DNA from: Chloroherpeton thalassium ATCC 35110 | GTDB taxonomy: Bacteria > Bacteroidota > Chlorobiia > Chlorobiales > Chloroherpetonaceae | Assembly (NCBI RefSeq): GCF_000020525.1 | Contig: NC_011026.1 | Location: forward strand, 1,346,001 to 1,410,000 | Direction: 5' to 3' | DNA length: 64,000 nt | Shown: positions 18,073-27,140 of the stretch, in pieces | Layout of the letters: each line of letters begins with the position of its first letter | Numbering within the stretch: the stretch's first letter is position 1 | Made by a program: the position numbers and the translations under genes | The notes under the pieces: generated by a model | Database searches by the model: none | What the model was told of the DNA's origin: nothing | The model's input: the letters and a program-made list of their open reading frames with translations, nothing else

Positions 18073-19410
18073 CTATTTGCGTTGATAATCCACCAATTTG
18101 CCGGCAAGGCGCATGAGCTGAAGTTCATAGACCTTCGCGTCGTATTTTGCTGCTGAAATATTGTTTTTGGCTTGAATTAAATTGAGCTGCGCCTCGCGAA
18201 AAGTTGTCACCGTTGCTTGGCCGACTTCAAAAAGCTCCTTCGTTCGCGTGAAGTTCAGCTCTGCCGATTTTAAATTTTGCTGCTGAAAATTCAAGACGTT
18301 GCGGCTGTTTTGGTAAGTTTGTAGCGTATTGGAGAGGTCGCGCAAAAGTTCCAGCTTGGCTTTCTCTTCAAGCTGCTCGTTGTTGTTGATGGTAATCGCG
18401 GCATTCTGCGTAGTGATGGCATCTTGGCAGCCGTTGAACAAATTCATGCTGAGCGAGACCGAGGCCGAAACGCCTTTTATCGGATCGCTTAAAGTGGGAT
18501 TAAACCCGTTGGCATATTCTGTCAAGCCGTAGCCAACCGAAGCCGAAAGCTCCGGGTAATACGCCGCTCGTGCAATCTTCAACTCAAGTTCCGATTGCTC
18601 CAAATTTTTCTTCGCGATTAAATACGCGGCGCTATTCTCCAACGCCAATTCTTTTAAGGCTTCAAGCTTCAAGCCTTCGCGAAACGCAACATCCGAACTA
18701 ACCGAAAAATCCATCTCAGCATCGCGATTTAGCAACACATTTAGTGTGCGTTTGGCTTTATCCAAATTGAGTCGCGCGTTCAAATACGAAACGCTATCTG
18801 TGTTCAAATCCACCGTTGCCGAAAGCACATCCACGGCATTCGCTTGTCCAAACTCCGATTGCTTTTTGGCGCGCGCCAGCCGCTGATTGGAAATTTCCAG
18901 AGATTCCTTTGCATACAAAAATTGCTCGTGCGCGTTTGCCACATCGTAGTACGCCTCGCTCACGCTGACCACAATTTCCTCAATCGTGCTTCTCGCTTGC
19001 AAGTCGCCCAGCGTTCCGGCAGTTTTAAGCTTTTGCAAGGTGTAAATATTTTTCAGGCCGTTGAAAATCGTGTAGCTGGCTTCAATTTCAGCGGAAGTGG
19101 TGGTCATGGCGCTGTTGCTTGTCACCACGTTGCCTATTTGCCGTTGCTGCTGATAGCTGAAGCCTGTGGAAACATCCAGCGATGGCAGCAGCCCCGCATT
19201 GCCAAGATGCACATTGTTTTGGCTGATTTCCGCTTCAGCGCGGGCGACTTTCACGGATTGGTTTTTTTCTAATGCAAGTTCCAGCGCGTTGTCAAGCGAA
19301 AGTTGCTCTTGAGCCGCGAGATCAGAATGGAAAAAAATCAATCCCAAAATGAACGGCAACCAAGCGGCTTTTTTTAGAGATTCAAACATGAAAATCGTTT
19401 TTTGAGACAT
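18073..19410 (-). CDS. TolC-family outer membrane efflux protein
   Basis: TolC proteins form the outer-membrane and periplasmic exit duct of tripartite pumps. The 445-residue protein has a signal-like N-terminus (LKKAAWLPFILGLIFFHSDLAAQ) and two long heptad-rich repeats (LSLDNALELALEKNQSVKVARAEAEI and the later EQSELELKIARAAYYPELSASVGYG). Both are typical of the outer membrane efflux protein fold. A second in-frame ATG at 19389 gives a more standard signal peptide. It is the last gene of the marR-adaptor-pump operon and is followed by a strong terminator. Confidence 0.92.
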   Translation of the reverse strand: MSQKTIFMFESLKKAAWLPFILGLIFFHSDLAAQEQLSLDNALELALEKNQSVKVARAEAEISQNNVHLGNAGLLPSLDVSTGFSYQQQRQIGNVVTSNSAMTTTSAEIEASYTIFNGLKNIYTLQKLKTAGTLGDLQARSTIEEIVVSVSEAYYDVANAHEQFLYAKESLEISNQRLARAKKQSEFGQANAVDVLSATVDLNTDSVSYLNARLNLDKAKRTLNVLLNRDAEMDFSVSSDVAFREGLKLEALKELALENSAAYLIAKKNLEQSELELKIARAAYYPELSASVGYGLTEYANGFNPTLSDPIKGVSASVSLSMNLFNGCQDAITTQNAAITINNNEQLEEKAKLELLRDLSNTLQTYQNSRNVLNFQQQNLKSAELNFTRTKELFEVGQATVTTFREAQLNLIQAKNNISAAKYDAKVYELQLMRLAGKLVDYQRK

Positions 19411-19496
19411 TCGTTAGCGAATTGAGTAAAAAAATTTTTGAGATAAAAATGAAAACAAGCACGAACGCTTCTTTTGCCTTCGCGCTTGCAAGTCTG

Positions 19497-22400
19497 TTAC
19501 TCGTTGGTTTTGACAAAAGCTTCCTCTTGAACTGCAGGTTCAACCGATTCCGGCGTTGGCTTTTCGCCTCGCTTGATGAGCCAACGCGTATAAACCAGCA
19601 AGTGATTGAACAGAACCAACAGCGACGGCAAAACAAGCAGCGTGAGTGTCGTGCCGAAAAAGAGGCCATACGCCACGGAAATGGCCATCGGCGAAAGAAA
19701 TTGTGCTTGGCGACTGGGTTCAAAAATGAGCGGCCCGAGTCCGGCGATGGTGGTTAGCGACGTTAAAATGACCGCACGAAAACGTCCGATGCCGGTTTCA
19801 TAAATGGCCTCTTTGAATTTCATACCAGTTTTCATAAACCGGTTGAACTCATTGACAAAAACGAGCGAGTCGTTAATGACAATCCCGATGAGCGCCACCG
19901 TTCCGAACAGCGAAAAAATGCTCAGCATGTGGCCTTGAATGAAATGTCCCCAAACCACACCAATCAAGCTGAATGGGATTAATAGAAAGACCATAATTGC
20001 TTGCACAAACGAACGGAACGCAAAGACCACAGTCAGAAACATCAGGCCAATGATGGCAGGCATGGCCGTTCCAATAGAGCCGGTTGTTTTTCCGCTTTCA
20101 CGGCTTTGCCCTTCAAAATCAAAGCTGACATCAGGGTTTGCTTGAATGACTCTGGGCAAAATCTCCGTCTTTATGTCCGCGATAATGTCCGTTACGGATT
20201 CCTTCGCGTTTGCAATATCCGCTTCGACTTCCACGACACGCAGCGCGTCGATGTGGTTGATGGAAGAAACACCGCGCTCGATATGAAAATCCGCAATTTC
20301 CCGAAGTGGATAGGCGCTTCCATCGCTAAGGCGAATCCGCATGTCTTCCATTTGTTCCAGCGTCGCGCGGTTGGATTCATCGTAACGCACCCAAATTTTC
20401 ACCTCATCGATGCCGCGCAAAATTCGTTGAACTTCTTGACCAAAAAATCCGCTTCGGACTTGCGCCATCACCTCATTGGTTGTCAGTCCCAGCGCAAACG
20501 CTTTTTCTTTGAGCGAAACACTCACTTCCTGAAGCCCGGGTGAATCATTATCGGAAACGTCTTTCAGTTTGGGCATTTCGCGCAGTTCGGCCTTCAGCAT
20601 TTCCTTGGCGTTTCGCAATTGTTCCAAATTATCGCTCTTAAGCGCAATGGAAACGGGCATGCCCCACATGCCGCCCGTCCCGACTTGCAATTTATCCGCG
20701 CCTTTTACCACACCGACTTTTTCTCGAATCAAATTTGTGATTTGCATTGCCGAAATCTTGCGATACTGGCTCTCGGAGAGCGTAACCCGCAAGCCGCCTT
20801 GGTGTGTTTCCGGTCCAATGGCTCTGGCAATCGCTTTGATTAGCGGGTGAGCGCCTTCATTTTGGTTCAGATAGTCCTCATTGACTTGCCAAATTTTTCC
20901 CTCCATGTCGGTGAGCAAACTATCGGTAATGCGGTCTGGTGTTCCAGCCGGCATTTGAAACGAGATGGTCAAGTCATCGCGCTCGATAACAGGGAAAAAC
21001 GTCATTTTCACAATGCTGCCTTGAATCGCGCCAATCGTAATAAACATGAGCGCAATTGGAATCAGCGTTGAGATAATCGGATTATTAATACAAAATTTGA
21101 GAATTGGCGCATAGACAGTGTCGCGCTGGTAGTGCAAAAACGCTTCGGATTTTTTCATCAGCCAAGTTTTTTGGCCTGGCTCTTCGTGTAAAGCTTTAGA
21201 ATGGGCGATGTGTGCGGGCAAAATAAAAATTGCTTCAATGAGCGAAATGGAAAGCGTGGCCATCACCACAAACGCGATGTCCTTCATGCGTGCGCCAATG
21301 TCGCCGTCCAAAAAGAGAAAGAGCATGAAGAAAATAATCGTGGTGAGCACCGCGGCAAACACAGACGGCAAAACTTCCAGCGTGCCGTTAATTGCCGCTG
21401 GAATGGGTTTTTCCCCTCGTTCATAATGCTGATAAATATTTTCCGCTATCACGATGCCATCGTCCACCAAAATACCCGTTACGATAATCATGCCCATCAG
21501 CGAGACCACATTGATAGTCAGGCCATACATGGTGCCAAGAATGGCCATGCCAGCAAACGAAAGCGGAATTGCAAGTGCGACCCAAAACGCCATGCGCGGA
21601 TTGAGCGAAAACGAGAGAAAAAGCACGACCAAAACAATACCGATAATGCCGTTGTTGGTAAGAATATCGGCGCGCTCTTTGACAATGCCCGAGCCATCGT
21701 GCAGCACACTGATTTGAATATCGTCGTGCTTTTCATCAAACTCTTTCATGTACGCGGCGACGCGCTCGGCGATGCTAAACATGTCTTGCTCGTTCGTCTT
21801 TTTAATATCAACCAGAACAGATGGCTTTCCATTAAAATAACTGCGGTTCGGATCTTCCGACCATTTATCTTTCACGTCCGCGATGTCGTCCAAGCGGACA
21901 ATTGCGCCGTCATCACCGCTGCGCACCACCAAGTTTCGGAGGTCTTTGGCATAGTAGCCTTTGTTGTCCGCACGAATTAAAAATTCTTCTTTCTCCCCAC
22001 GAATTTTTCCGCCGGTGATTTTCAAGTTCGCATTTTCGACGGCGGTTGCAATTTCATCAAATGTGAGTCCATACGCACGAAGCACATCTTCATGAACGCT
22101 GACCTCAATTTCTTCGTCAGGAAATCCGCTTAAGGAGATTTTTGAAACGCCTTCGTTGTTGCGAAGCTCGCGCTCGATGCGGCGGGCGTAAGTTTTGAGC
22201 GTGCGCAAATCCACATCACCATAAACGGCATACGCGCTGACAAAGTCGACCTGCTCTTCTTTGTAAATCTGAAGCTGTTCTAAGCCGGTAGGAAACGAGC
22301 TGATTTGATCCACCGCGTTGGTGACTTCTTGAACCAGAACATTGGCATCGTATCCGGTTTTTAGCTCAACGGTTATTTCTGCGGAATTTTCTCTGGAAAC

Positions 22401-22649
22401 AGAGGTGACGCGGTCAATTCCCGTAATGCCTTTGAGCTTATCCTCAATTTTAATGGTGATGCCTTCTTCGATTTCTTCCGGCGAAGCGCCTGGATACGAG
22501 GCTGAAATGGTGATTTCATCTGAAGGAATTTCCGGAAAGAACGTGGTTTTCATGGACTTGAATGCCAGCAAGCCAAACAGGAAAATGGCTGCGAAAATGG
22601 CATTTCCTAAAACCGGATATTTGATAAAGTGCTTGATTAAGTCTTTCAC
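19497..22649 (-). CDS. RND-family efflux pump, inner-membrane transporter
   Basis: This 1,050-residue protein is an AcrB-type resistance-nodulation-division transporter that drives efflux with the proton gradient. The N-terminal transmembrane helix is followed by the periplasmic porter segment (SASYPGASPEEIEEGITIKIE). A block of helices contains VSLMGMIIVTGILVDDGIVIAENI, and the repeat half ends with SLFGTVALIGIVINDSLVFVNEF. The Asp pair of motif GILVDDG is the expected proton relay. Adaptor and TolC genes flank it in the same direction. Substrate cannot be predicted, though the MarR gene suggests a toxic aromatic or drug-like inducer. Confidence 0.95.
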   Translation of the reverse strand: MKDLIKHFIKYPVLGNAIFAAIFLFGLLAFKSMKTTFFPEIPSDEITISASYPGASPEEIEEGITIKIEDKLKGITGIDRVTSVSRENSAEITVELKTGYDANVLVQEVTNAVDQISSFPTGLEQLQIYKEEQVDFVSAYAVYGDVDLRTLKTYARRIERELRNNEGVSKISLSGFPDEEIEVSVHEDVLRAYGLTFDEIATAVENANLKITGGKIRGEKEEFLIRADNKGYYAKDLRNLVVRSGDDGAIVRLDDIADVKDKWSEDPNRSYFNGKPSVLVDIKKTNEQDMFSIAERVAAYMKEFDEKHDDIQISVLHDGSGIVKERADILTNNGIIGIVLVVLFLSFSLNPRMAFWVALAIPLSFAGMAILGTMYGLTINVVSLMGMIIVTGILVDDGIVIAENIYQHYERGEKPIPAAINGTLEVLPSVFAAVLTTIIFFMLFLFLDGDIGARMKDIAFVVMATLSISLIEAIFILPAHIAHSKALHEEPGQKTWLMKKSEAFLHYQRDTVYAPILKFCINNPIISTLIPIALMFITIGAIQGSIVKMTFFPVIERDDLTISFQMPAGTPDRITDSLLTDMEGKIWQVNEDYLNQNEGAHPLIKAIARAIGPETHQGGLRVTLSESQYRKISAMQITNLIREKVGVVKGADKLQVGTGGMWGMPVSIALKSDNLEQLRNAKEMLKAELREMPKLKDVSDNDSPGLQEVSVSLKEKAFALGLTTNEVMAQVRSGFFGQEVQRILRGIDEVKIWVRYDESNRATLEQMEDMRIRLSDGSAYPLREIADFHIERGVSSINHIDALRVVEVEADIANAKESVTDIIADIKTEILPRVIQANPDVSFDFEGQSRESGKTTGSIGTAMPAIIGLMFLTVVFAFRSFVQAIMVFLLIPFSLIGVVWGHFIQGHMLSIFSLFGTVALIGIVINDSLVFVNEFNRFMKTGMKFKEAIYETGIGRFRAVILTSLTTIAGLGPLIFEPSRQAQFLSPMAISVAYGLFFGTTLTLLVLPSLLVLFNHLLVYTRWLIKRGEKPTPESVEPAVQEEAFVKTNE

Positions 22650-22754
22650 GACGCTAAACTTTCGTTTTTAGTTTAAAGCAATTTTTATGGTTACGACTAT
22701 GTCCGGTTGCCCAATTTCAAAAAACATAAACGGAAACAAGACACAGTGCTCCTT

Positions 22755-22793
22755 TTGAGCAAAGGCGATGGGTACAAACTAACCTTTGCTCAA
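22755..22793. repeat. Inverted repeat between adaptor and pump genes
   Basis: TTGAGCAAAGG (22755-22765) and CCTTTGCTCAA (22783-22793) are perfectly complementary with a 17-base loop. It lies in the 199-bp gap inside the efflux operon. No U tract follows on the minus strand, so partial attenuation or mRNA stabilisation is more likely than full termination. Confidence 0.65.
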
Positions 22794-22848
22794 TCTGAAT
22801 TTCTCTAAGCCATAGAAGCCATTCAATACAAAATGCTCCGTAGAACGG

Positions 22849-24033
22849 TTATTGCACATTCGGTACTTTTGAGGCAGCTTCTGACGAGACTACTAACGCA
22901 TTATCTGTCGATGACTGCAACGAATACTCGGATGGATTGATTTGAAGACCGTCTTTAAGCCCATCGAATGTTTCGGTTAAAATCAGCGTGCCGTTTTCAA
23001 GTCCTTTGACGATAGCCTTGTCGCCGTGTGTGCCAGCAATTTCTACTTGCTTCAGGCGGATAATGGAATTTTCCAGTACATAAAGCTTGCGCTTGTCAAC
23101 CAAAAGACTGCGAGGCACTTCAATGGCGTTTGAAACTTGCGTGGAAATCTTTGCGCTTAGATACATGCCATCTTTGAGGCGCGGGTCGCTGGTGTAAATA
23201 AACACATTAACCGTTTGTGTTTCCGGCGTAATTTTCTTGTTGATGCGCTGAATTTTGCCTTGAAATGTTCCTTGAAAATCATCGGAAGTGAGCTTCACGT
23301 TCTCGCCGATTTTTAAGAATTCCACATCTTCCAAGTCGGCAGTGGCTTCCAATTCATAAACAGACGTATTGGTAAATTCGCCGATTTGCTGTCCAGTACG
23401 AATGAGTGCGCCCGGATTGACAAGCGACTCGGTCACAATGCCCGCATAAGGCGCTTTGAGCGAATATTTTGCTAAAGTCGCTTCCATACTTTTCACCTGA
23501 TAATAATTGGTGTAAATATTTCGTGCGGCCACATAATTTCGCTCCCGCTGACTGTCGACTTGTGGGAGTGGCTTGAGCGGTTTTTCAATTTCAAATTCAT
23601 TCAAATACTGGTTCCATTTCCCAGCTGCATTCGGATAATCAATGGCCAGGTCGGGCAACAGCGCGGTAAGTTGGTTGAGCAATTCGCTTTTTTCAGCCAG
23701 CAAATTATTGCGATAAACCTCATCGTCAATTTGAATCAGTGTTTCGCCTTTTGAAAAGAAAACGCCTTCTTTAAACGCTTTGTCTGTGGGTTGAAGCACG
23801 CCAGAAACTTCTGCGTAGAGTTCAATTTGGTTGAGCGCGCTGAGCATGCCGCTAATTTCAAACTGCCGCGCAACGGTCGTATTTTGAACGGCTAATGTTT
23901 TTAGCGATTTTTTTGCCTGCTGGGTCTCTTGAGTTTTGACAGGCGGTTTCTGCTCGCTTAACACATTTCCAATAAACACCCCCATCACGATGATAAGAAT
24001 AGCCAGTCCTGCGGTTAGTGTTTTGTTTAACAT
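22849..24033 (-). CDS. Efflux pump periplasmic adaptor (HlyD/AcrA family)
   Basis: Adaptors bridge the RND transporter and the TolC channel. The protein has one N-terminal membrane anchor (LAILIIVMGVFIGNVLS). The lipoyl half-motif ELYAEVSGVLQPTDKAFKEGVFFSKGETL is paired with LKAPYAGIVTESLVNPGALIRTGQQIGEF, with a helical hairpin between them. Beta-barrel and membrane-proximal parts follow. The length is 394 residues. It lies between marR (64 bp upstream) and the pump gene (199 bp downstream). Confidence 0.93.
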   Translation of the reverse strand: MLNKTLTAGLAILIIVMGVFIGNVLSEQKPPVKTQETQQAKKSLKTLAVQNTTVARQFEISGMLSALNQIELYAEVSGVLQPTDKAFKEGVFFSKGETLIQIDDEVYRNNLLAEKSELLNQLTALLPDLAIDYPNAAGKWNQYLNEFEIEKPLKPLPQVDSQRERNYVAARNIYTNYYQVKSMEATLAKYSLKAPYAGIVTESLVNPGALIRTGQQIGEFTNTSVYELEATADLEDVEFLKIGENVKLTSDDFQGTFQGKIQRINKKITPETQTVNVFIYTSDPRLKDGMYLSAKISTQVSNAIEVPRSLLVDKRKLYVLENSIIRLKQVEIAGTHGDKAIVKGLENGTLILTETFDGLKDGLQINPSEYSLQSSTDNALVVSSEAASKVPNVQ

Positions 24034-24097
24034 AAATTAGTCGATTGATTTTTCAAGTTCTCGTTTTGAATGCAGACAAATTGGATCGCCAAATCGT

Positions 24098-24577
24098 TTA
24101 ACTTTGCTCGGTGTGGCAAACTTTTTCGCTCACACTGGAGGCGTTTTCCAAAATTTTCCCGATCACCTTTTTAAATACTTCAATTTCTGACTCATCTAAC
24201 CCCTCCATAAACTGCGCGTTGAGTTTCATGGCCAAAGGAAAAATTCGGTTCAGCACGTCTTCGCCAGCTTCGGTGATAAAAACCTGATTGGCACGCCGGT
24301 CTGTTGCAATTTTTTTTCGGACAACTAAGTTTCTTTTTTCAAGTCCGTCTATGATGCGTGTAATGCTGGCGCTATCGCGCAAAAGATGGTGGGCAATTTC
24401 GTTTTGTGTCAGGCCGTTCTCAAAACGAAGTCGTTTTAAAATAATCAGTTGCTCTGGAGTAAAATTCAGATTGTGTTCCTTCAGATAAAAAATCATGACT
24501 TTGCGAAGCATGATGTGAGCGTTCCCGATGTAGTGTCCAATTGCTTCTCCGACCTGAGTTGGGTCAAAATGATTCAT
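24098..24577 (-). CDS. MarR-family transcriptional regulator
   Basis: MarR proteins are winged-helix dimers, usually repressors released by small ligands. The recognition region reads LTQNEIAHHLLRDSASITRIIDGLEKRNLVVRKKIATDRRANQVFITEAG, including the wing signature DRR. The length is 159 residues. As first gene of the efflux operon it probably represses its own promoter in the AT-rich gap upstream, where TGCAA/TTGCA half-sites are found. Confidence 0.94.
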   Translation of the reverse strand: MNHFDPTQVGEAIGHYIGNAHIMLRKVMIFYLKEHNLNFTPEQLIILKRLRFENGLTQNEIAHHLLRDSASITRIIDGLEKRNLVVRKKIATDRRANQVFITEAGEDVLNRIFPLAMKLNAQFMEGLDESEIEVFKKVIGKILENASSVSEKVCHTEQS

Positions 24578-24618
24578 GAAAAAAAGAAATAAAAAATTAA
24601 AATGATTGTATCACTAAT

Positions 24619-24658
24619 ATTTGATGATGCAAATATAGATAATGCAATTATTTTTGCA
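24619..24658. promoter_or_regulatory. Candidate MarR operator region
   Basis: Two small inverted repeats lie 42-81 bp upstream of the marR start. One is ATTTG-6 bases-CAAAT (24619-24634). The other is TGCAA-6 bases-TTGCA (24643-24658). Shared TTTGCA-type half-sites and the position suit an autoregulatory operator. The repeats are short and could occur by chance in such AT-rich DNA. Confidence 0.35.
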
Positions 24659-24880
24659 AATCTTTTGATGAAGTAAAAAAATAATCCCCTTGTTTTTTGG
24701 AAAATGGAGAAGGCGGCCAAAAATAGCCACATAGAAATTGCTATTTAAAAGCGAAGTGTTAATTTTTGATTTTATTTCCCACGATGCGCGTGCGCGGTGG
24801 CTATTTGCTCAAAGGGAAAAATTTTAGTCGCTCGTTTTCTTGGGCGCTTTTTATATCGCGATAAAGGAGGTTAAAAAATA

Positions 24881-25825
24881 ATGGACGAACGGACTTCACG
24901 AATGCTACTGATAATCGTTGGGGTTTATATTTTTTCGCAAATTCTTTTGCTGATAACCTTAGGCAAGGATTTAGAAATAATTGTGCTTTCTTTTGGGATT
25001 TTTATTGCAAGTGTTGTGGCGGCTTTTGCTTTGCCGGGCACAGTGGCTCAAAGAATTTCATTGGAAAGTGTATCCATGCGGCGCGCAAAAGAATCCGAAG
25101 AACGGCAGGAGGAATTGCGTCGAAGCGGCTACGAGATAGACGATGAATTTTTAAAAACCAAGGGTTTCGGAAAATCAAAGTCGCATGCGGCAAAGCCATC
25201 AGTTACTGCTGCGGGCAGGCAAGCGGAAACGGTTTCAGCCGAAGCGTCCATTTCGGCGTTGGAAGACGCGATTCTTTCAAACGCCGCGTTTTTTGGCGGA
25301 TTGGAAAAGATGCACGAGGCATCGAAACAAATGGATGATAAAACAATTGAGAGCCTGGCTGTAAAAATGGGCTATCAAGAAATTTCTGCAAATGAAGTTC
25401 GGCGGGTTATCGTTCAGCTTCATGAAAGCAAGTCAACTGAGAAGTCAAAGTCTTCCTCATCCTCAAACCAAGCGGAGCGCGCACCCAAAACCGGGTTAGC
25501 AACTTCATTAGACAATTCGAATTTTAATGATTATATCCGGCGCAGCATGTTAGCCGAGCAAGATGGTGCATCTGGTGGTTTTGGCGGTCCTTTCTTAGAT
25601 GCGTCAGCCAAAAGGCAGTCAGAGCCGCCTAAAACGAGCGCTTCGGCCATTCCGGCACAAGTCGTGAAGCGTATGCGCGGTATTCGTGCATCGTCAGGTG
25701 GAAAAATGAAATGTGAGAATTGCATGAATCATGATGCAGGGCGCTCGTTTTGTATGAATGCAAGTATAATCGTTGAAAAAACAGAGGTGTGTGATGCGTG
25801 GAAACCACGAGAATCAATGGGTTGA
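24881..25825 (+). CDS. Hypothetical membrane protein with C-terminal Cys cluster
   Basis: I do not recognise this 314-residue protein. Two hydrophobic segments (about 9-27 and 31-52) form an N-terminal hairpin. A long charged, Ser-rich and probably disordered middle follows. The last 40 residues contain CENC, a Cys about 13 residues on (SFCMNAS) and a final Cys (EVCDAWKP), which could bind a metal. An unusually strong AAAGGAGG ribosome-binding site precedes the ATG. The end overlaps the TrmH-family gene by 32 bases, so the two are likely co-translated. It may be lineage-specific. Confidence 0.8.
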   Translation: MDERTSRMLLIIVGVYIFSQILLLITLGKDLEIIVLSFGIFIASVVAAFALPGTVAQRISLESVSMRRAKESEERQEELRRSGYEIDDEFLKTKGFGKSKSHAAKPSVTAAGRQAETVSAEASISALEDAILSNAAFFGGLEKMHEASKQMDDKTIESLAVKMGYQEISANEVRRVIVQLHESKSTEKSKSSSSSNQAERAPKTGLATSLDNSNFNDYIRRSMLAEQDGASGGFGGPFLDASAKRQSEPPKTSASAIPAQVVKRMRGIRASSGGKMKCENCMNHDAGRSFCMNASIIVEKTEVCDAWKPRESMG

Positions 25826-26612
25826 TGTTCCTTTTTTAAGCAAACAAAAAAGAAAGTTTTTCGCGCGGCTTCACGATAAAAAGTTTCGAGAAAAAGAGCA
25901 GCTTTTTTTGGCAGAAGGGCTTCGCACGGTCACAGAGTTGCTTTCAGCGTGCAACGCAGAAGATGATTTGGTGGCAATCGTTGTTAAAGTGCCAATCGAT
26001 AACGACTTAAAAAAGCCCGATTGTAATGCTGGAAAAGTGTTTGTCGCAGAAAAATCAGATTTTGAAACCATATCGGCAACTGAGCAAACGCAAGGTGTTG
26101 TCGGGATTTTTCGTCAGCCAAAAGCAGATGAGGCGAGTGTTTTTCAGCAGCTTGAAGAGAAAAAGACCGCGCTTGTGCTAATTTGGGATGGCATTCAAGA
26201 TCCTGGTAATGCGGGCACAATGATCCGTACAGCCGCTTGGTTTGGCGCAGATGCTATTTTTGCCAGCCACGATAGCGTGGATTTTTTCAACCCAAAAGTT
26301 GTGCGTGCGTCAGCCGGAAGTCTTTTCGCCCTTCCATTAATCAAGTCGGCGTCACTTGGTTTCGTGGTTGATGAACTCAAGCAAAAAAGATTGACCGTAT
26401 ACGCCAGCTCCCCAGCTGGGACATCAATATGGGAAGTTTCTAAGCCCAAAAAAACGGCGTTGATTATCGGAAGCGAAGCAAACGGGGTAACAAGCGCATT
26501 ATTTTTGAAAACCGATCAGCAAATTACAATTCCTGGAAACTCAAGTGCAGTGGAGTCGTTAAATGCAGCTATCTCGGCTGGCATCTTAACAGCCGCTTTC
26601 ATGCCTCATTAG
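25794..26612 (+). CDS. TrmH/SpoU-family RNA 2'-O-methyltransferase
   Basis: SPOUT enzymes methylate ribose 2'-OH groups in rRNA or tRNA. The N-terminal RNA-binding part has the LFLAEGLRTVTELL segment. The knotted catalytic domain shows IWDGIQDPGNAGTMIRTAAWFGAD (motif 1), ALIIGSEANGV (motif 2) and IPGNSSAVESLNAAISAGIL (motif 3). A run from an in-frame TTG at 25773 is possible, but ATG 25794 has an AGAGG site at good spacing and is preferred. The exact target nucleotide is not readable. Confidence 0.92.
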   Translation: MRGNHENQWVDVPFLSKQKRKFFARLHDKKFREKEQLFLAEGLRTVTELLSACNAEDDLVAIVVKVPIDNDLKKPDCNAGKVFVAEKSDFETISATEQTQGVVGIFRQPKADEASVFQQLEEKKTALVLIWDGIQDPGNAGTMIRTAAWFGADAIFASHDSVDFFNPKVVRASAGSLFALPLIKSASLGFVVDELKQKRLTVYASSPAGTSIWEVSKPKKTALIIGSEANGVTSALFLKTDQQITIPGNSSAVESLNAAISAGILTAAFMPH

Positions 26613-26746
26613 CGGTGATTCTGCAATTTGCTGTAACTGTAATTTGATTTCCCTATACTGAAATAAACGCCTGTCGAAATATTGATTAAGTCGGAATGTA
26701 AGCTTCGTGCAAAATGGTTGTAGTGCATTACTTTGTAGAAAATAAA

Positions 26747-26778
26747 AAAGTGGTGCTGTGGGGGGAAAGCACCACTTT
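26747..26778. repeat. Perfect 10-bp stem-loop
   Basis: AAAGTGGTGC (26747-26756) pairs with GCACCACTTT (26769-26778) around a 12-base G/A-rich loop. On the minus strand a T-rich stretch follows, so it would work as a terminator for leftward transcripts. It immediately precedes the tandem array. Confidence 0.75.
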
Positions 26779-26788
26779 CTCGCTGCAC

Positions 26789-26925
26789 AAAGCCTGAGGG
26801 CCGCTTTCATGCTGAGAAAAAGAACACAGCATGAGAAAGTTTGAGGGAAACTTTTGCTGAAAAGAACACAGCACCAAAGCCTGAGGGTCGCTTTTTGCTG
26901 AGAGAAAGAACACTGAAGGTCGCTT
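26789..26925 (+). repeat. Degenerate tandem repeat of small hairpins
   Basis: Three units and a partial fourth share AAAG-[loop with TGAGGG]-CTTT, then TGCTGA, A-rich DNA and AAGAACAC(A)G. Hairpins are at 26789-26807, 26836-26854 and 26876-26894. The second replaces the C/G pair next to the AAAG/CTTT stem by T/A pairs, so pairing is kept while sequence changes. Spacing between units is 47 then 40 bases. Confidence 0.7.
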
Positions 26926-27140
26926 TATCCTTGAAGCTTAACTTATACAAAGGTAAGAAAAGGGTATTAACGCCGCACTTAATGGAGATATTAAAAAAAG
27001 AGAGTTTGTAAAAAATTATTTGGCTTTGAGAAATTTTTATAAGTAAATGGATAAAAATTTCCAGTTATTTCGAGAGAATGAGAAGGTTGAAAAAGCAATA
27101 GAAAAGTGAATATCAGGGTTTAACTAAAACGAAACACGCG

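Larger units (their letters stand above)
26613..27140. other. Intergenic region with hairpin array before the STAND gene
   Basis: No gene is supportable in these 528 bases. A perfect stem-loop (26747-26778) is followed by a degenerate tandem array (26789-26925) of hairpin-plus-AGAACACAGCA units. The last 200 bases are very AT-rich and should carry the STAND promoter. An isolated noncoding RNA is possible. Confidence 0.6.

Noticed and set aside
21201-21980. 259-codon plus-strand frame inside the RND pump gene
   Set aside because: It is antisense to a conserved transporter and rich in Asn/His/Arg, as expected from its reverse complement.
26789-26925. CRISPR array interpretation of the tandem repeats
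   Set aside because: Units are contiguous and degenerate with no unique spacers of constant length, and no cas gene is near.
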